Shown: positions 43,191 through 55,329 of the stretch, in pieces
Layout of the letters: the number at the start of each line of letters is the position of its first letter
How positions within the stretch are numbered: the first letter of the stretch is position 1
Origin: Fulvia fulva
Lineage: Eukaryota; Ascomycota; Dothideomycetes; Mycosphaerellales; Mycosphaerellaceae
Length of the DNA stretch: 64,000 nucleotides
Assembly: GCF_020509005.1 (NCBI RefSeq)
Contig: NC_063014.1
Location: forward strand, 4,092,001-4,156,000
Reading direction: 5' to 3'
The notes under the pieces: generated by a model
What the model saw: the letters and a program-made list of their open reading frames with translations, nothing else
Told to the model about the DNA's origin: nothing
The model's database searches: none
Translations under genes and position numbers: made by a program

Positions 43191-44323
43191 ACGTGCTTTA
43201 CTACCGAGCGGGCTATACTACCGAGCGGGCTACTTTTCCTAAGAACTATACTACTTCTACTTTAATTGCGACGGTATCTTAACACGACGACATCCTATAG
43301 AATCGTTACTAGGAGGACAATTCCTCTTCAGATTCTTCGCTATCTAGCGAGTCTACTTAATAGGTGCGTACGTTATACCCCGACTCGCTATATCGCTTAT
43401 AGCGTCGTAGCCTTAGTACTAGCCAAACACTATCTAGCGACTCTCTACTCACTTCCTACCTTCTAGTATCCTCTAGAGGTATTAATTGCGACGCCTTATC
43501 GAAGGTTAGAGACCCTCTAGACTAAATGTACTTGCGCTTTCGTGCTTTCCGCTATATAAGGGCCTCGTTAGACTTACGTAGCTTACTAATTTCGCTTCGT
43601 ATAAGAGCTATCTAATACGCTATCTCTCTACTCCCTCTCTATCGCCCTATTGAACGACCTTCCTCTTTCTACTACGCCTTTCTAACCCCGTAACGACGAT
43701 CTAAGACGTAATGACACCTATTATAAACCCTGTCTCGTCGAAGTTATAGGTGTCCTAGTTAAGGATGCTATACTTCTCCTTTATATTACGTATAAGTAAG
43801 AACTACTTCTCGATAACGTCTAGATCTTCTATTAGAGCTCGCTAACAATCGTATCTACGTGTTATACGAACCTTTAGCTCACGATACCGCCTAATGAACC
43901 TGTCTGTCTAATTAAGACTAGCGGGCTTAAGACCCTTCTCTTATAGTAATGAATCGGCTATTGCTCGTACACTAGCCTTTAATAGCGGGAAACCTCTAAG
44001 ATCTAGCTCGAGTATATACTTAAGTATCACCATCTCTTCTAGCTCTATAAGCTTCTTCGAATTGGGCTCGTAGTCACCCCGACGAGGTCGTCTATTCAAT
44101 CGATACCCTAGTATAGTTCGAGACGCGTCGTATACCTTTATAGCAAGTCGATTCGTGATTATCGCGTCGCGTTTCGTGGCCTAGACAGCTAAGGTCAGTT
44201 TGGCCTCGTTTAAAGACAATATACGCTATAATAGTGGTTATATAGCTATATCTATCGAAGTGGTATAGTTCTTAGCAAAAGTAGCCCGCTCGGTAGTATA
44301 GCCCGCTTAGTAGTAAAGTACGT
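43191..44323 (-). mobile_element. Pogo-like derivative P2 (1,133 bp)
   Basis: An inverted copy of P1 with exactly the same length, flanked by TA (43189-43190 and 44324-44325). It carries the same internal deletion and the same in-frame stops. Remaining CpA/TpG sites are also shared, with only a few differences (for example one base near 44,260 and GCACGT/GTACGT at an end). Transposase remnant on the minus strand. Confidence 0.8.
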
Positions 44324-44325
44324 TA

Positions 44326-44402
44326 TATTGTTTATTATACTATTATAGACCCTATTAGCCTATATAGCTATACTACCTACTTCTAGTTATAAACGGGCAA
44401 CT
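44326..44402 (-). mobile_element. LINE-A 3' tail, left of copia-4
   Basis: CCTATTAGCCTATATAGCTATACTA matches the 3' end of LINE-B at ~57,330-57,355. Copia-4 separates it from the rest of LINE-A, which resumes at 50,023. Confidence 0.55.
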
Positions 44403-44637
44403 TGTTAAATAGATACGGGTAGATAGTAGCGGAGTAGAGTAAGAGATTAATCTTTTACTAACTAATAGTACGAGTATATAGCAATATATTAGGAACCAAT
44501 GTGTTGATTGTATTAGATGTCTATCTAAGCTAAAGGGGAGAGAAGGTATCTCTCTATAAGCTAAGTTATCGTAGATACCTTAGGCTACTAGATCACTTCC
44601 TAATTGTTGACTCCCTTTAAGATACTACATCTTAACA
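44403..44637 (-). repeat. Copia-4 3' LTR
   Basis: 235 bp; minus strand TGTTAAGATGTAG ... CTATTTAACA. The terminal CA is intact here. Confidence 0.83.
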
Positions 44638-45668
44638 CTCCTACTCATCTCCTATAGGAGGTTATAGTCTGCTCACTTCCTGTCAATAGTACTTAGACCT
44701 TTTTATAATAGGTTAAGCTAGCTTATAAACCTCTAGAAGTATAGAGTAGTCTTTAGTTTTATAAACCCGTCTATAACTATCTTAGAGGTTAGGGTGTACT
44801 TAATAGCAATAAGCCTCCTCTACTAAAGTTTTCTAATAGCGTTATAGGCAATGTCAATGTGCTTCGACTTGTCATAAACATGTATATCTTTTACTAGGGT
44901 AAGGGTAGCTTGATTATCACCTCTTAATTAGACTAGTCTCAAATTTGATACAGTCTCCTAGTTTCTAGTGATTCTTAGTTAATAGGAACAGTCTCCTACT
45001 AAATCTAGACAATCCATTTCTCTTAGTAGTAAAGCTAGGAATTAGGACTACTTCGTATATATATTTATAGCTATATATTCAGCCTCTATTATAGATGTTG
45101 CTATAGACTTTTGCTTCTTGCTTATCCAAGAAACTAGTGCCCTATAGAGGAAGAAGACATACCTAAGGATTAAGACTCTGTCTGCTTTGTCTATTATATA
45201 ATCAGAATTACAGTATCTAATAAGGTGTCCTTTTCTAGACTTTAAGAACTAAAGTCCTAGATCAGGGTATAATCTTAGGTACCTAGTAATCTTCTTCAAA
45301 GCCTTTATATAGTAGGTAGATAGGTCACTTACAAATGAGCTCATCCTTCCTAGGGCAAAAGTAATGTCTAGCCTTATAATCGTTACTAGCTATATCTAAG
45401 TACTATTAATACTCTAGTACTCTGCCTTGTCACACCTCTTATCTATATAGCTTGAAGGTTCAAGGGCCTTATAGCTGTCTATAGGTGAGTATGTAGGTGC
45501 TACCTTCTTATAGTTCATTCCTATCTTAGCTAGGCTGTCCCTAACAAAGTGTCCTTAGTCAAGTTTTAGGATTCCTCTCTTCCTATCCCTTATAACTCTT
45601 ATACTAAGGATCTTTTCAGGTTCACCTAGATCTTTGATCTTAAAGATCTTGCTAAGTTCTCTTTTGAA

Positions 45669-45965
45669 CTAGAGAACATCTATTAACTTTAGTGTAGCAA
45701 TTAGAATGTTATCTATATATATAAGGATTATGATCTCCCTCTTCTTATAGATAAGTAGGTATAGATCTACTTCTGACTGTGTGAATCTAATCTCTCTGAG
45801 CTTTAACACACAAAGTTGATTCCAATCTCTAGCTGCTTGCTTAAGTCTATATAAGCTTTTAAGGATTTTGAACACTATGTTTCGTAGAAGCTCAACTCCT
45901 AGTAGTAGTAACATGAAGATGTCTTTATAGAGGGTGCTTCCTATAGATGTATTGTTCACATCCAC
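45669..45965 (-). pseudogene. Copia-4 reverse transcriptase fragment
   Basis: A 98-codon open stretch within the RT (RVT_2): it begins at MDVNNTS (VDVNNAFL-like), then KILKSLYRLKQAARDWNQL, then EVDLYLLIYKK and LIYIDNILIA. The catalytic YxDD box reads YIDN; a GAC-to-AAC change after T is a RIP-type change on the opposite strand. It is only part of a longer gag-pol frame that is broken by TAG/TAA on both sides. Confidence 0.75.
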
Positions 45966-48900
45966 TTAGTAAAGATAAAGATCCTTCTTATACATAATAG
46001 CTATAAACACCCTAAGGGTGCCCTGTCTTACTATAGGTGTAAATGTCTCTATAAAGTCAATACTAAACTTCTGTAAGAAGCCCCTTATAACTAGTCTAGC
46101 CTTGAACTTTTTAATAGCTCTACTAATACTTCTCTTAATATCAAAGACCTATCTTGATGTAACTAGATTTGCTCCTTTTAGTAGAACAGAATTTTCCTAG
46201 GTATTATTACTCTATAGAGCATCTAGTTCCTTTTGGATTGCTTCCTTCTAAAGATGTCCCCATTTCTTGTCATTTATAGCATCCTTATAGGATTTTGGAA
46301 TTAGGACCTCTTACTTATATATAATAGCTTCTACAGTTACTATAAAGGCCATTTCCTTAACTTCTTCTAGGAATCCGCTATCCTATAGTATTGAACTGTC
46401 CACTGATTACATAGCTATAAAGAAAGCTTAGTAAAAAGCAGTAAGGTTCTCTAAGAGGTCTATTGCTTCTCCTACTTTAGTAGTTAGTTCGGGCTTAGGG
46501 ACTATAGATTTTAGGGCTTTCTGTTTCATGTCATAGCCCTTAACATTATAGTCAGCCTTTCTCTTTCTAAGGGATGATTTAGGGACCGTTACTTATGACC
46601 TAGTAACGTCTATTTCCTAGGGATCTAGGGAGCTTCTCTTAATTAGCTAATCGATTTTCTGAAATTCCCCTACGTTCTCCGGAGGTTAGGGAAGTTATAT
46701 AAATAGCTTTCTCGGCTAAGCGACTTTAGGGCTCTCAATTGGCTGATCTATTTCGGGGGTGCTCTAATAGACGCCTAAATAGTAGGTAGATTGTCCTAAG
46801 GATACGTTCTTCCTCGGCCTTCCTAAGGGCTTCCTAGCTAGTATACTGCTTAGTAGATTCAATATTGGAACATTAAGACCTATATCACCTCCAGGCTAGT
46901 CCTTAAAGAAGTCTATATATGTATGTTGTTTAACAGCTCTTATGTCTTGTTCCTAAAAGAGCTAGGCTTTAGCTATGTTTTCAATATACCTAATAAACAC
47001 TACTTCTTTACCCCTATTTATCAGCTTGTCACTTCTTACCTATTAAGGTTAGGATCTTGTGTCTATATAGACAACAGCTTTATATCCCTAAACTTTCAAA
47101 TAGTTAATAGTCGGTTTGATACTATTAAAAGCCTTATCTAGTAAAACCTTAAACCTATCCTAATCTAGGCTATTTAGCAGTTTGTTCCTTATATAAGTTT
47201 GGGCCTCTAGTGCTCTAGGCCAAAATTTAACCGGCATTTTAGCCTCTTTAAGCATTGACCTTATAGAGTCCTCTAAGGTTTATATTGACCTCTCAACTAG
47301 TCTATTCTGTAGAGAGTTGTATACCTTAGTCGGCTCGAGCCTAATCCCTAAATCCTTCTCCTACTACTTTACTAATACAATAAGTTCTTTTGTATTGTTA
47401 AGCCTTACTGCTTTTAGCTACGCTAATAATTTCCTCTCTACTTTGATCTTCTAGTTCTAGAGAGCAACTGGAGCATCTTCTCTTTTCCTAAGAGGAAAGG
47501 TCTACCTCTTCCTAGAGAAGTTGTTAATAATCTCAAGCTAGTATTTAAATCCTAGTCTTAAGATTAGTAGTGGGCTACATATGTCAATAGATATAAGGGC
47601 AAGTCTTTTAGGTCTTCTCTCTATAACTTTGCCTTTGTACTTCTTAATCTTTGCTATTAAATATACTCTACACTAGTGAAAGCTATCCTTAGGGATAGGA
47701 ATAGGTTCTTTTAAGTCTGTTACCTTATAAAGATTCTAGAGCAAATTCTTCCTAAAGTGTACAAATCTTCTATACTAAAGCTCCTACTACTTTAGGTCGG
47801 TCTCTAATTAAGTAGTCACAAAGGAATTCTCTATTAGTAGTGTATATAATAAGTAATGCGCCCGTTCTTATAGGAGAGGAGAAATCTTATTAATAAATAG
47901 AACCCCCCTAAGGAGCTTTGTCTAGACAACAGTCTTACTAGAGGGGGAAATAAGAGAAAATGATAGAGGTTGAACACTTAACTACTTACTAAACTAGTTC
48001 TATAAAACTAGGTTTACTCCTAGCTTAGGTATAAGTAGGACATCTTCTAAAACAACTTTTCTACTAGCTCTCCTACTTATCTCTACATTCCTAATATAAG
48101 TGGCCAATAAAAACCCACCTCCTACTTTGATCTATTTCTTTCTTGTTAAGGGAGTTATAGATCTAAAGAGGTAGCTTCAGTCAGTTATATAGGATAAAGT
48201 ATAGGAGTTAAGTAACTACTCTAACGAGGGGAACTTGCCTTAGACTTCTATAGTTAAGTGAGCCACTTTATTATACTTATCATCATTAGACATTGTCTCT
48301 AGGGATGAGCTACATAAGTCACGTGACTCTTGGGCGGAAAAACCTTTTCTAGTCTTCTTTACTTTAGAGGTATAAGACTAGGCCTAGTTCTTCTAGAGCG
48401 ACAGTATGTTAGAGCTGAGTTTCTTCACCATTTTCTTAAGTTCTTCTATAGAGGACTTCTCTCTTAGTGTCCTCCTTAAAGTAGGTAGTAGAGTTCTCTT
48501 CTTCTTAATATATGTTATATTCTAGGAAGATAGTAGTTAGGAATGAGATCTAAGGACCTTTCTTGCCTTAGGTAGACTAGGGCAGTCCTTAATTAGATGA
48601 TCCTTCTTATAGAGAAGGCAGGAGAGTAGTCTTACTAGACCTAAGGGCTTGACCTAGGTGGCTACTATACTATACTTAGCCTTAGAGGGATCTAACCTAG
48701 CTTCTTAAGCTTTAAGGATCTTTAAGGTCCTTTTATAATCTATCTTTAGCTAAGCCATAATAGTATCCCTAGCTATATAGTAGTTAGGTAGCAGTGAGCT
48801 TAAGAGCTAGGTCATCCTTACATTAGCTTTTCTATAATACTGACCCTCTAGGTTAACATTAGCAATCCTTTTTCTAAGAGAAACTAGGTGTATCTATACA

Positions 48901-49770
48901 GATCTAATAGTGAACTCTTCACTCATCTCAAAGGTCACAAATTGCTTTATAAGCTCATATGTATAGGTTAGTAGTACCTAGCTATACTTGTTCTAGAGAT
49001 ATACCCACTTCTTAGTAGCTCTTCTAGATTTATATAAGCCCTTAAGCTCAAATTCATCTTCTTCTATAATCCTACTAAGGATACTGAAGTTGTATACTAT
49101 ATTATGTCTTGTCTATATTAGCGTATTAAGGATCTCTTTAGTTGTAGCCTCTTCTTAGAGTTTTAGAGTCTTGCCCTTAATGTTGTTAAAAGACACTTCT
49201 ATTAGGTTATTAATTGCAAAGAATGCTAATTAGCTCTCTATCTTATATCTCTAAAGGTTGAACTATCTCTTCTAATTGTCCCTCCTAAGAATTAGAATTT
49301 TGCCTCCCTTCTCCTCTATCTTCTCTTAGTATAAATCTATAATAGATTGGATATAATGAAACAAGGTGTGTATGTTCTAAGGTAGTGGCTCAGATCCTAC
49401 TAAGGCTTCTAGTATAGAATAGGAAAGTTCGTAGGTGTAGATACTAAGGCCTACTTAGTAAAGTAAAGAAGGAGCGGTATGAGGTCTCGGGACTAGGACA
49501 CAGGTCTGTCTCTCCTAGTAGAGCTTCAAATGACTTACTTAAAGTCCTATTAATAGTATCTCGATGCAGTTCTGCCTATAGAGTATCTTCAAGGTATTGG
49601 CTTTAAGTAAGCCGTATAGAGTCCTTGTCTAGGTTACCTATTACTTTGTATCGAACTAAGCTCCTTAATAGGATAGACGGGGTAGACTTCTAATTCCTAG
49701 ATATTTTCTACTACGATAGTAAGGGATATAAGTAACCTATACTAATATAGGTTACTCTTATTCCTATATA

Positions 49771-49787
49771 AACCCGGGCTTATAACC
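49771..49787 (-). other. Copia-4 primer-binding site
   Basis: On the minus strand, directly after the 5' LTR, GGTTATAAGCCCGGGTT, identical to the copia-2 site and complementary (with one RIP-type change) to the initiator tRNA-Met anticodon stem-loop. Confidence 0.6.
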
Positions 49788-50022
49788 TATTAAATAGGTA
49801 CGGGTAGATAGTAGCGGAGTAGAGTAAGAGATTAATCTTCAACTAACTAATAGTACGAGTCTATAGCAATATATTAGGAACTAATATATTAATTGTGTTG
49901 GATGTCTATCTAAGCTAAAGGGGAGAGAAGGTATCTCCCTATAAGCTAAGTTATCGTAGATGCCTTAGGCTACTAGATCACTTCCTAATTGTTGACTCCC
50001 TTTGAGATGCTACATCTTAACA
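49788..50022 (-). repeat. Copia-4 5' LTR
   Basis: 235 bp, minus strand TGTTAAGATGTAGCATC ... CTATTTAATA. It differs from the 3' LTR by scattered transitions. Confidence 0.83.
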
Positions 50023-50149
50023 AAACTCGTATTATAGAGTAAAAACCCCCTCTCCTCTCCTATACGTTCTTAACCTTACCTTCTTTCGTGTTTTCCTTAT
50101 TAAGGGTATACTAGTGTTATAGGCCTGCCCTAATAACTACCCTATCTAC

Positions 50150-53100
50150 GCCCCCTTGACCTCCCGCCTCTTCTCTATCTACTCCTCCGTCTCGTTAGCT
50201 AGCGCGAACTATTTAAGAAAGCCCTACTATAGTATCTACTATACTATCCGTCTTACGTCTCGCTTGTCCGTTACGATTAAATAGTAGTCGCGTTTTACTG
50301 CCTTAGCTCTCTACTAGCCTCGTCCTTCTACCTATTACGGGTACTATAGTATTATATACTCCGGGTTCTATAACGGATAGTTATACTAGTATACTAGGCT
50401 ATATACGTCCGGGACTTTTCTTCTATATAGGTAGGCCCTTAACCCGATATATTCGGACCTAATCTATATCGCGATGCTTACTTCGGCCCTTATTAGGTCA
50501 CGGTAGAGTAGGTAGTTGTGTCTCTAGAAGGGGCGTAAGGCTAGGGGTCCTCGATTCGGTAGGGGATTCTCTTTCTATTCCTATTCTTAAAGGTAGCCCG
50601 CTATCTACTCTACGAGGCTTTATATCTTTGCCTTATTACCCTTTTTCCTCCGTGCCTTTTCCTCCTCCTCCTTCCTCTCTAGCTACTCCTAGGTTCGCTT
50701 AACGGCTTTAAACGTACGTAGGTCGTCTTACTTTTAGCTTTAACGTACCCTAAGGCTAGGTAGTCGGTCGTACCTCCTAGCGATCTTCTCCGTAGAGTCC
50801 CGAATAGCTTGTTATACTAGATAATCCGCCGTCTTCCTAGCGTATTAGATCCTCATTCCCTTAATATAATGTTTAATCGGGGGGGACCCTATCACTACCT
50901 CCGCTACTCTCGTTAGCGTTATCTTATAGGCTCCTAGTATCCGTCTAAGGTTCGCGGCCTACGTCCGGTTTAGGGGTCCCTCTATCCGCTTCGGGATCGG
51001 TTTACCTACTCCTCCTATCCCCTATATCTAGGCCCCGTAGAGTATTACTAGTTTTACGATCGTCTTATATATAATCCCTACCTTACTAAACGTAGCTCCC
51101 TATATTAACGTTATGAGTCTAGTTATTATAGCCTCGTTAACCTAGGCTCTGTTCTAGGCTTTCCTAATCTAGGGGTTCTAGCTAAGCTTAGGGTCTAGCT
51201 AGATTCCTAGGACTCGTAATTCGGGAGAGGGCTTCGTTACGTAACCCTAGATAGTTACCGTTACTTATATATTATAGTAGGTTCTTGCCTTACTAAAGTA
51301 GATAAGCTAGTACTTTTCCGGGGCGAAACGGGCGCCGTGTCGACGTGCCTATTCCTCGTAAACCTCGTGTCTTTCTATAAGTAGCCGGTAGTTTTCTTCG
51401 GTCGTCGTTAACTAGGCTAGGATATTTATATCGTCGACGACCCCCGAGGCCGACGTTTATAGTAAGGTGAGTAGTAGGATTAGGTCCGCTATAAAGATTA
51501 AGAAGAGGATCGGGGATAGTATTAAGTCCTAGGAGATCCCGTATTCTATATATATAAGGTTGCCCTCCTTACGCTTCCTAAGGACAATCTACGTTATTCT
51601 CTCCTTAAGGAAGGAGTTTACGAAACTTATTACCTACCGCGGAATTCCTTTTTGCCGTAGGATATAGAGGAGTCGCTTATAGGAGACGTTATCGAATGCC
51701 CCTAAGATATCGAGAGACAATAGTAATATAACCCTATTCCGTCTATAGTACTAGAGAGTATAAATCTGTTCGGTAATAAGCTCTATAGCCGTTAGGGTAG
51801 ATCGTTAGCTCCTACTACCTATCTATATCTCTAGGAGTAGGTTATTGTCCTCGAGGAGCTATATAATTCTTCTTACTACGACCTTCTCTAGTATCTTTCT
51901 AATTATATTTAGGAGTACGATCGGCCTATAGGACTTTAGCTTTATATAGTCTTCCTTCTATAGCTTCTTTAGGACGACTATAAGGGACCGCCTAAATGGC
52001 CGTAGGTGGTACCCCTTACGTAGGCAAGCCGTAAATAATTCGGCGAGGTGTAGGGCGACTTTTTCTTTATATTCTTTAAGGAGGAGGTTTGGGATTCCGT
52101 CGGGTCCCGGGGCCTTATAGCCCTTTAGCTTTCCTATGATCTCCTTTATCTCCTCCTCGCCTACTGTCTAGTATATATCTAGTGGCTCCGGGGAGATCGT
52201 TCCCTCTATATCCGTTAGGTCGGCCGTTAACTATGTTGTAAAGAAGTGGTCGGCGAACGCCTTCGCCTTCCCTTCCGGCGTTATCTATATTATGCCTATT
52301 GTATCCTAGATTAGGGGGAAGTGTAGTGTCCTATCCCCGTCTCCGGCCCTTACCTACTTTATAAGCCGCTATATCTGCTCCGGGTTCTCTATTATAGGAC
52401 CTATAGTTGCCCTCTAGTCTTATCGCTTGTCTCGTTGTATTTAGGCCTTCTTTGCCTGACTTACTTCCTAGTACTCGTCCTACGCTTCTTAGTTTTGCTC
52501 CTTCGTCCATTTTCGCCTTACCCTCCTTACGTCCTTAACGTTAGCTAAGTACTCTAGGGTCTAGAAGGGCTTCTAGTACTTCGAGGGCCTTAGTTCTAGT
52601 ATATGTTCCTTGGCCGCCTACTATATCGTCGTTATTATCTGTTCTGCCGTACTATTAAGCTCGGCTTCCGTCTCCCTAATACTAGTATTATTTAGGTACT
52701 ATTTAAGTAGATTCCGGATCTCCTCCTAGGGAGCTTTTTTCTAGTTAAGGCGCTTTTCACCCTAAAGCTCCTCTTCTATCCCCGTCGCTATCGTTGTCTC
52801 GATAGGGATGTAGTCTAACCCTATCGCTAGGGTAAGGTTAGGTCTATACTCTACTAGCCTTATTACTACGTCCCTCGATAGAAAGTATAGGTCGATAGTA
52901 CTCGCGCTTATTCTTACCTTCTACGTCTCTATACCCTTTAGGGTTACGAGCTCTATGTCCCTACTTTCCGTAATCTCTAGGAGCTTACTACCTAGATATA
53001 CGTAAGGGGGGGGGTGAAATCTAGACCCTACATTAGGTAGTAGAGGTTAAAGTCGCCTAGGAGGATATAGTTTATATCCCCTTAGTCGAGTAGCTAGTCA

Positions 53101-53780
53101 AGTCGTACTAGCGTACTAAGGTCTCTACTCGTTCTTCCCTAAGGAGGAGGGTTATAGAAGTTATATATCCGGATAGGTCCTTAACTCGTAGTGATTTAGA
53201 TAGTCGTAATGTCTCTTTAACTCCCTTCCGGGTACGAGATTACCTTCTAGGCGCCCGTACGTAATGCTTTACTGACGTATATATATGTCCTTAGGGTATA
53301 GCCTATACCTCCCTCGATAGCTATATAGTACCGTAGGTCGGTATAGATAGTAGGTCTTCGAGTGTATAGGTTTAGCTATAGCTCTTATATCGCTACGATA
53401 TAATACCTTTAGTCGTCGAGTTCTTAGAGAAAGTAGAGTTGAACCCTATCCTTACTTTTGTTAACGTTATACTATATAATAGTGAGGTTAGCTTATGTTA
53501 GTATTACGGACTAGCTAGGATAAGGTCTATTAGGGTGCTCGTTAGCTATATAGCTCCTTCGTTTGTCGCGCTATCCTATTAGGTTAGTTAGCGTCCGGTC
53601 GTTAGGGGGTGCCCGAAGATTCGTATCTATCTAGCTTTATTTACCGCCCTCTATAGCCCCCTTAGGCGTCCTAGCGGTAGGTAAGTACTCTACTATATAT
53701 TTTGTGTCGCTTTGTCTATCCTTTTCCTCTTTACGGCCTCAAATCCTCTATACTAGGAATTGCTAAGCGTTAGTATAGAG
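50150..53780 (-). pseudogene. LINE-A ORF2, endonuclease-reverse transcriptase
   Basis: Read on the minus strand through TAG/TAA. Endonuclease: ILLGDFNLYYLM (GDFN catalytic block, ~53,050), followed by a TIDL-like block. RT: SPILFLIFIADL, then VVDDINILA (the [F/Y]xDD block, ~51,430), with the usual thumb region beyond. Stops coincide with expected Trp/Gln. It is inactive. Confidence 0.68.
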
Positions 53781-54960
53781 TACCTCGCCGGAGTTATTAC
53801 CCTAGCCTAGCGGGCCTTTTCTTACGCTACTAACCTTATAGGGCATTAGTTCGAGTATTTCGGGTGTTTACGGCCGTAGTACGCGTACCTCGATTCCTCC
53901 CGTAGGCATTATTTCCCCTAATACGGTCCTATATAGTATAGGTACTTAGGGGTCTTCTCGGTATACTTTAGCGCGATGTGGCCGTATTATTAGTAGTTAA
54001 AGCATTAGAGCACTCTGTAGCTACTCTTATATATCTCCGTGTCGAGACGTTCGTATTACTAGAATAGTCCTCCTTCTAGGACCTAGTTCGCTTGTTCCGC
54101 GGTAGCTATCTAGACGATTAGAGAGGAGTACGTCTTAGTAGCTTCGACGTTCTTATTTAGCTACGCTACTTTAGTAAAGCGTACTCCCGGTAAGGTGTTC
54201 TAGTTCTATATCTAGAGTAGGGCGAGGTCGTTCTCTACCCTAAAGGTCCTTAGTACCCTATAGGCTATTACCGTAAACTACTAGTAAGATACCTTTACCG
54301 ACCTCGCTACCTTGGCTATCTAGTCCCTAAGGGTCTCGAGCTTTTGTCGGTCTGTCTCCTATACTATAAAGAGGCGTATTACTCCTCTAGGCTCGACTTT
54401 AGCTCCTACTATCTCCTTCTAGCTAATCCTATCTACTAGCTCCTTACTTATTAGGCCCTCTAGCTCTCGATTCTCCTTAGGGTCCGTAACGTACACCCTA
54501 ATAGCGTTATTTGTCCTCTAGGTCCGTAGGTTAGGGGAGCTAGCTACTACGTTTACCTTTATAGGAGTGTACTAGGTAGTAGCTTTCTATATTATCTACT
54601 AGATCGCTCTCGGGATCTAATGTTCGAGTGCCTTAAGGACTCCGAGGAGTTAGGCGATCCTGTTCTTATACGCCCTAGCTAGGCGCTTATCTGCTTTAAG
54701 TATCTCTTAAGCTTCTTTATAGAGGTCCTTCTATATAGAGGTTTAGTTAACCCGGAGGGGAGGCTTACCCTATGTTTATAGTCGTGGTTACTATAGCTAT
54801 TACTAGTTTAGCTATTATTGCTAGCTATGTTGTTGCTAGCTTAGTAGTAGTGTACTTTATGTCTGTTTTTAGTAGGCGTAGGTTTCCCTTATAAGTTGCT
54901 TAATACTCGCTAGCTAGGCTTCTAGTCTAGAGTCTATGTCTCTAGTTCGCCTTCTCCTTT
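53780..54960 (-). pseudogene. LINE-A ORF1, gag-like with zinc knuckles
   Basis: The minus strand shows YGHIALKYTEKTPK and further Cys-to-Tyr altered knuckles near 53,830-54,000; TGC-to-TAC changes are RIP-type. The upstream part is helical and charged, and a repetitive Asn/Ser/stop tract near 54,800 probably was Gln/Asn-rich. Start not determined. Confidence 0.5.
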
Positions 54961-55329
54961 TCGAGAGGACTAGCGGGCGGCCGTTTAGGTTATAGCGTAA
55001 GGTCTTATAAGTGTTCTATATGTTACGCGAGCTATATACGTTAAGGGTATATAGTAGGTTTGTAGTGAATTACTAGTATAGCTTATAATCCAAGTTAGGT
55101 GATGTTCTAGCTAAGTTTCGGCTAGTCTAGAAGGGGGCTTAGGGCCGTAGCTAAGCTATAGAAACGGGGTGACTAGAACCTCGAAACAGGCTAGCTTTAG
55201 AGCTATATATCTCGATAGGTATCCGGTACAGACAGTTGCTTTGTACATTCCTAAGTTGCTCTCGATACGCGCTATCGAATACGCCGTATTTTCCGCTACG
55301 GTATATACGAATACCTCGTATACGGTTCC

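Larger units (their letters stand above)
44403..50022 (-). mobile_element. Copia-4, complete LTR retrotransposon
   Basis: 5,620 bp on the minus strand, with 235 bp LTRs (5' at 49788-50022, 3' at 44403-44637). The flanks CAACT and AAACT look like a target duplication with one mismatch. Right to left: PBS, gag (~49,600-48,350), linker and protease (~48,250-47,950), integrase (~47,800-46,850), RT and RNase H (~46,250-44,700), polypurine AGTAGGAG, 3' LTR. RIP is moderate and uneven. It is inserted in the 3' end of LINE-A, so it is younger than that element. Confidence 0.85.
50023..55250 (-). mobile_element. LINE-A (Tad-like), RIP-degraded
   Basis: A minus-strand non-LTR retrotransposon. From right to left: possible 5' UTR, a gag-like ORF1 with zinc knuckles, an ORF2 with endonuclease then reverse transcriptase, then a 3' UTR continuing across copia-4 at 44,326. 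The right boundary is approximate. Its last ~2.6 kb are homologous to LINE-B. Gene order (ORF1 knuckles, EN, RT) fits the Tad/I group common in filamentous ascomycetes. Confidence 0.7.

Noticed and set aside
46923..47141. 72-codon plus-strand frame inside copia-4
   Set aside because: Antisense to the integrase region and without coding character.
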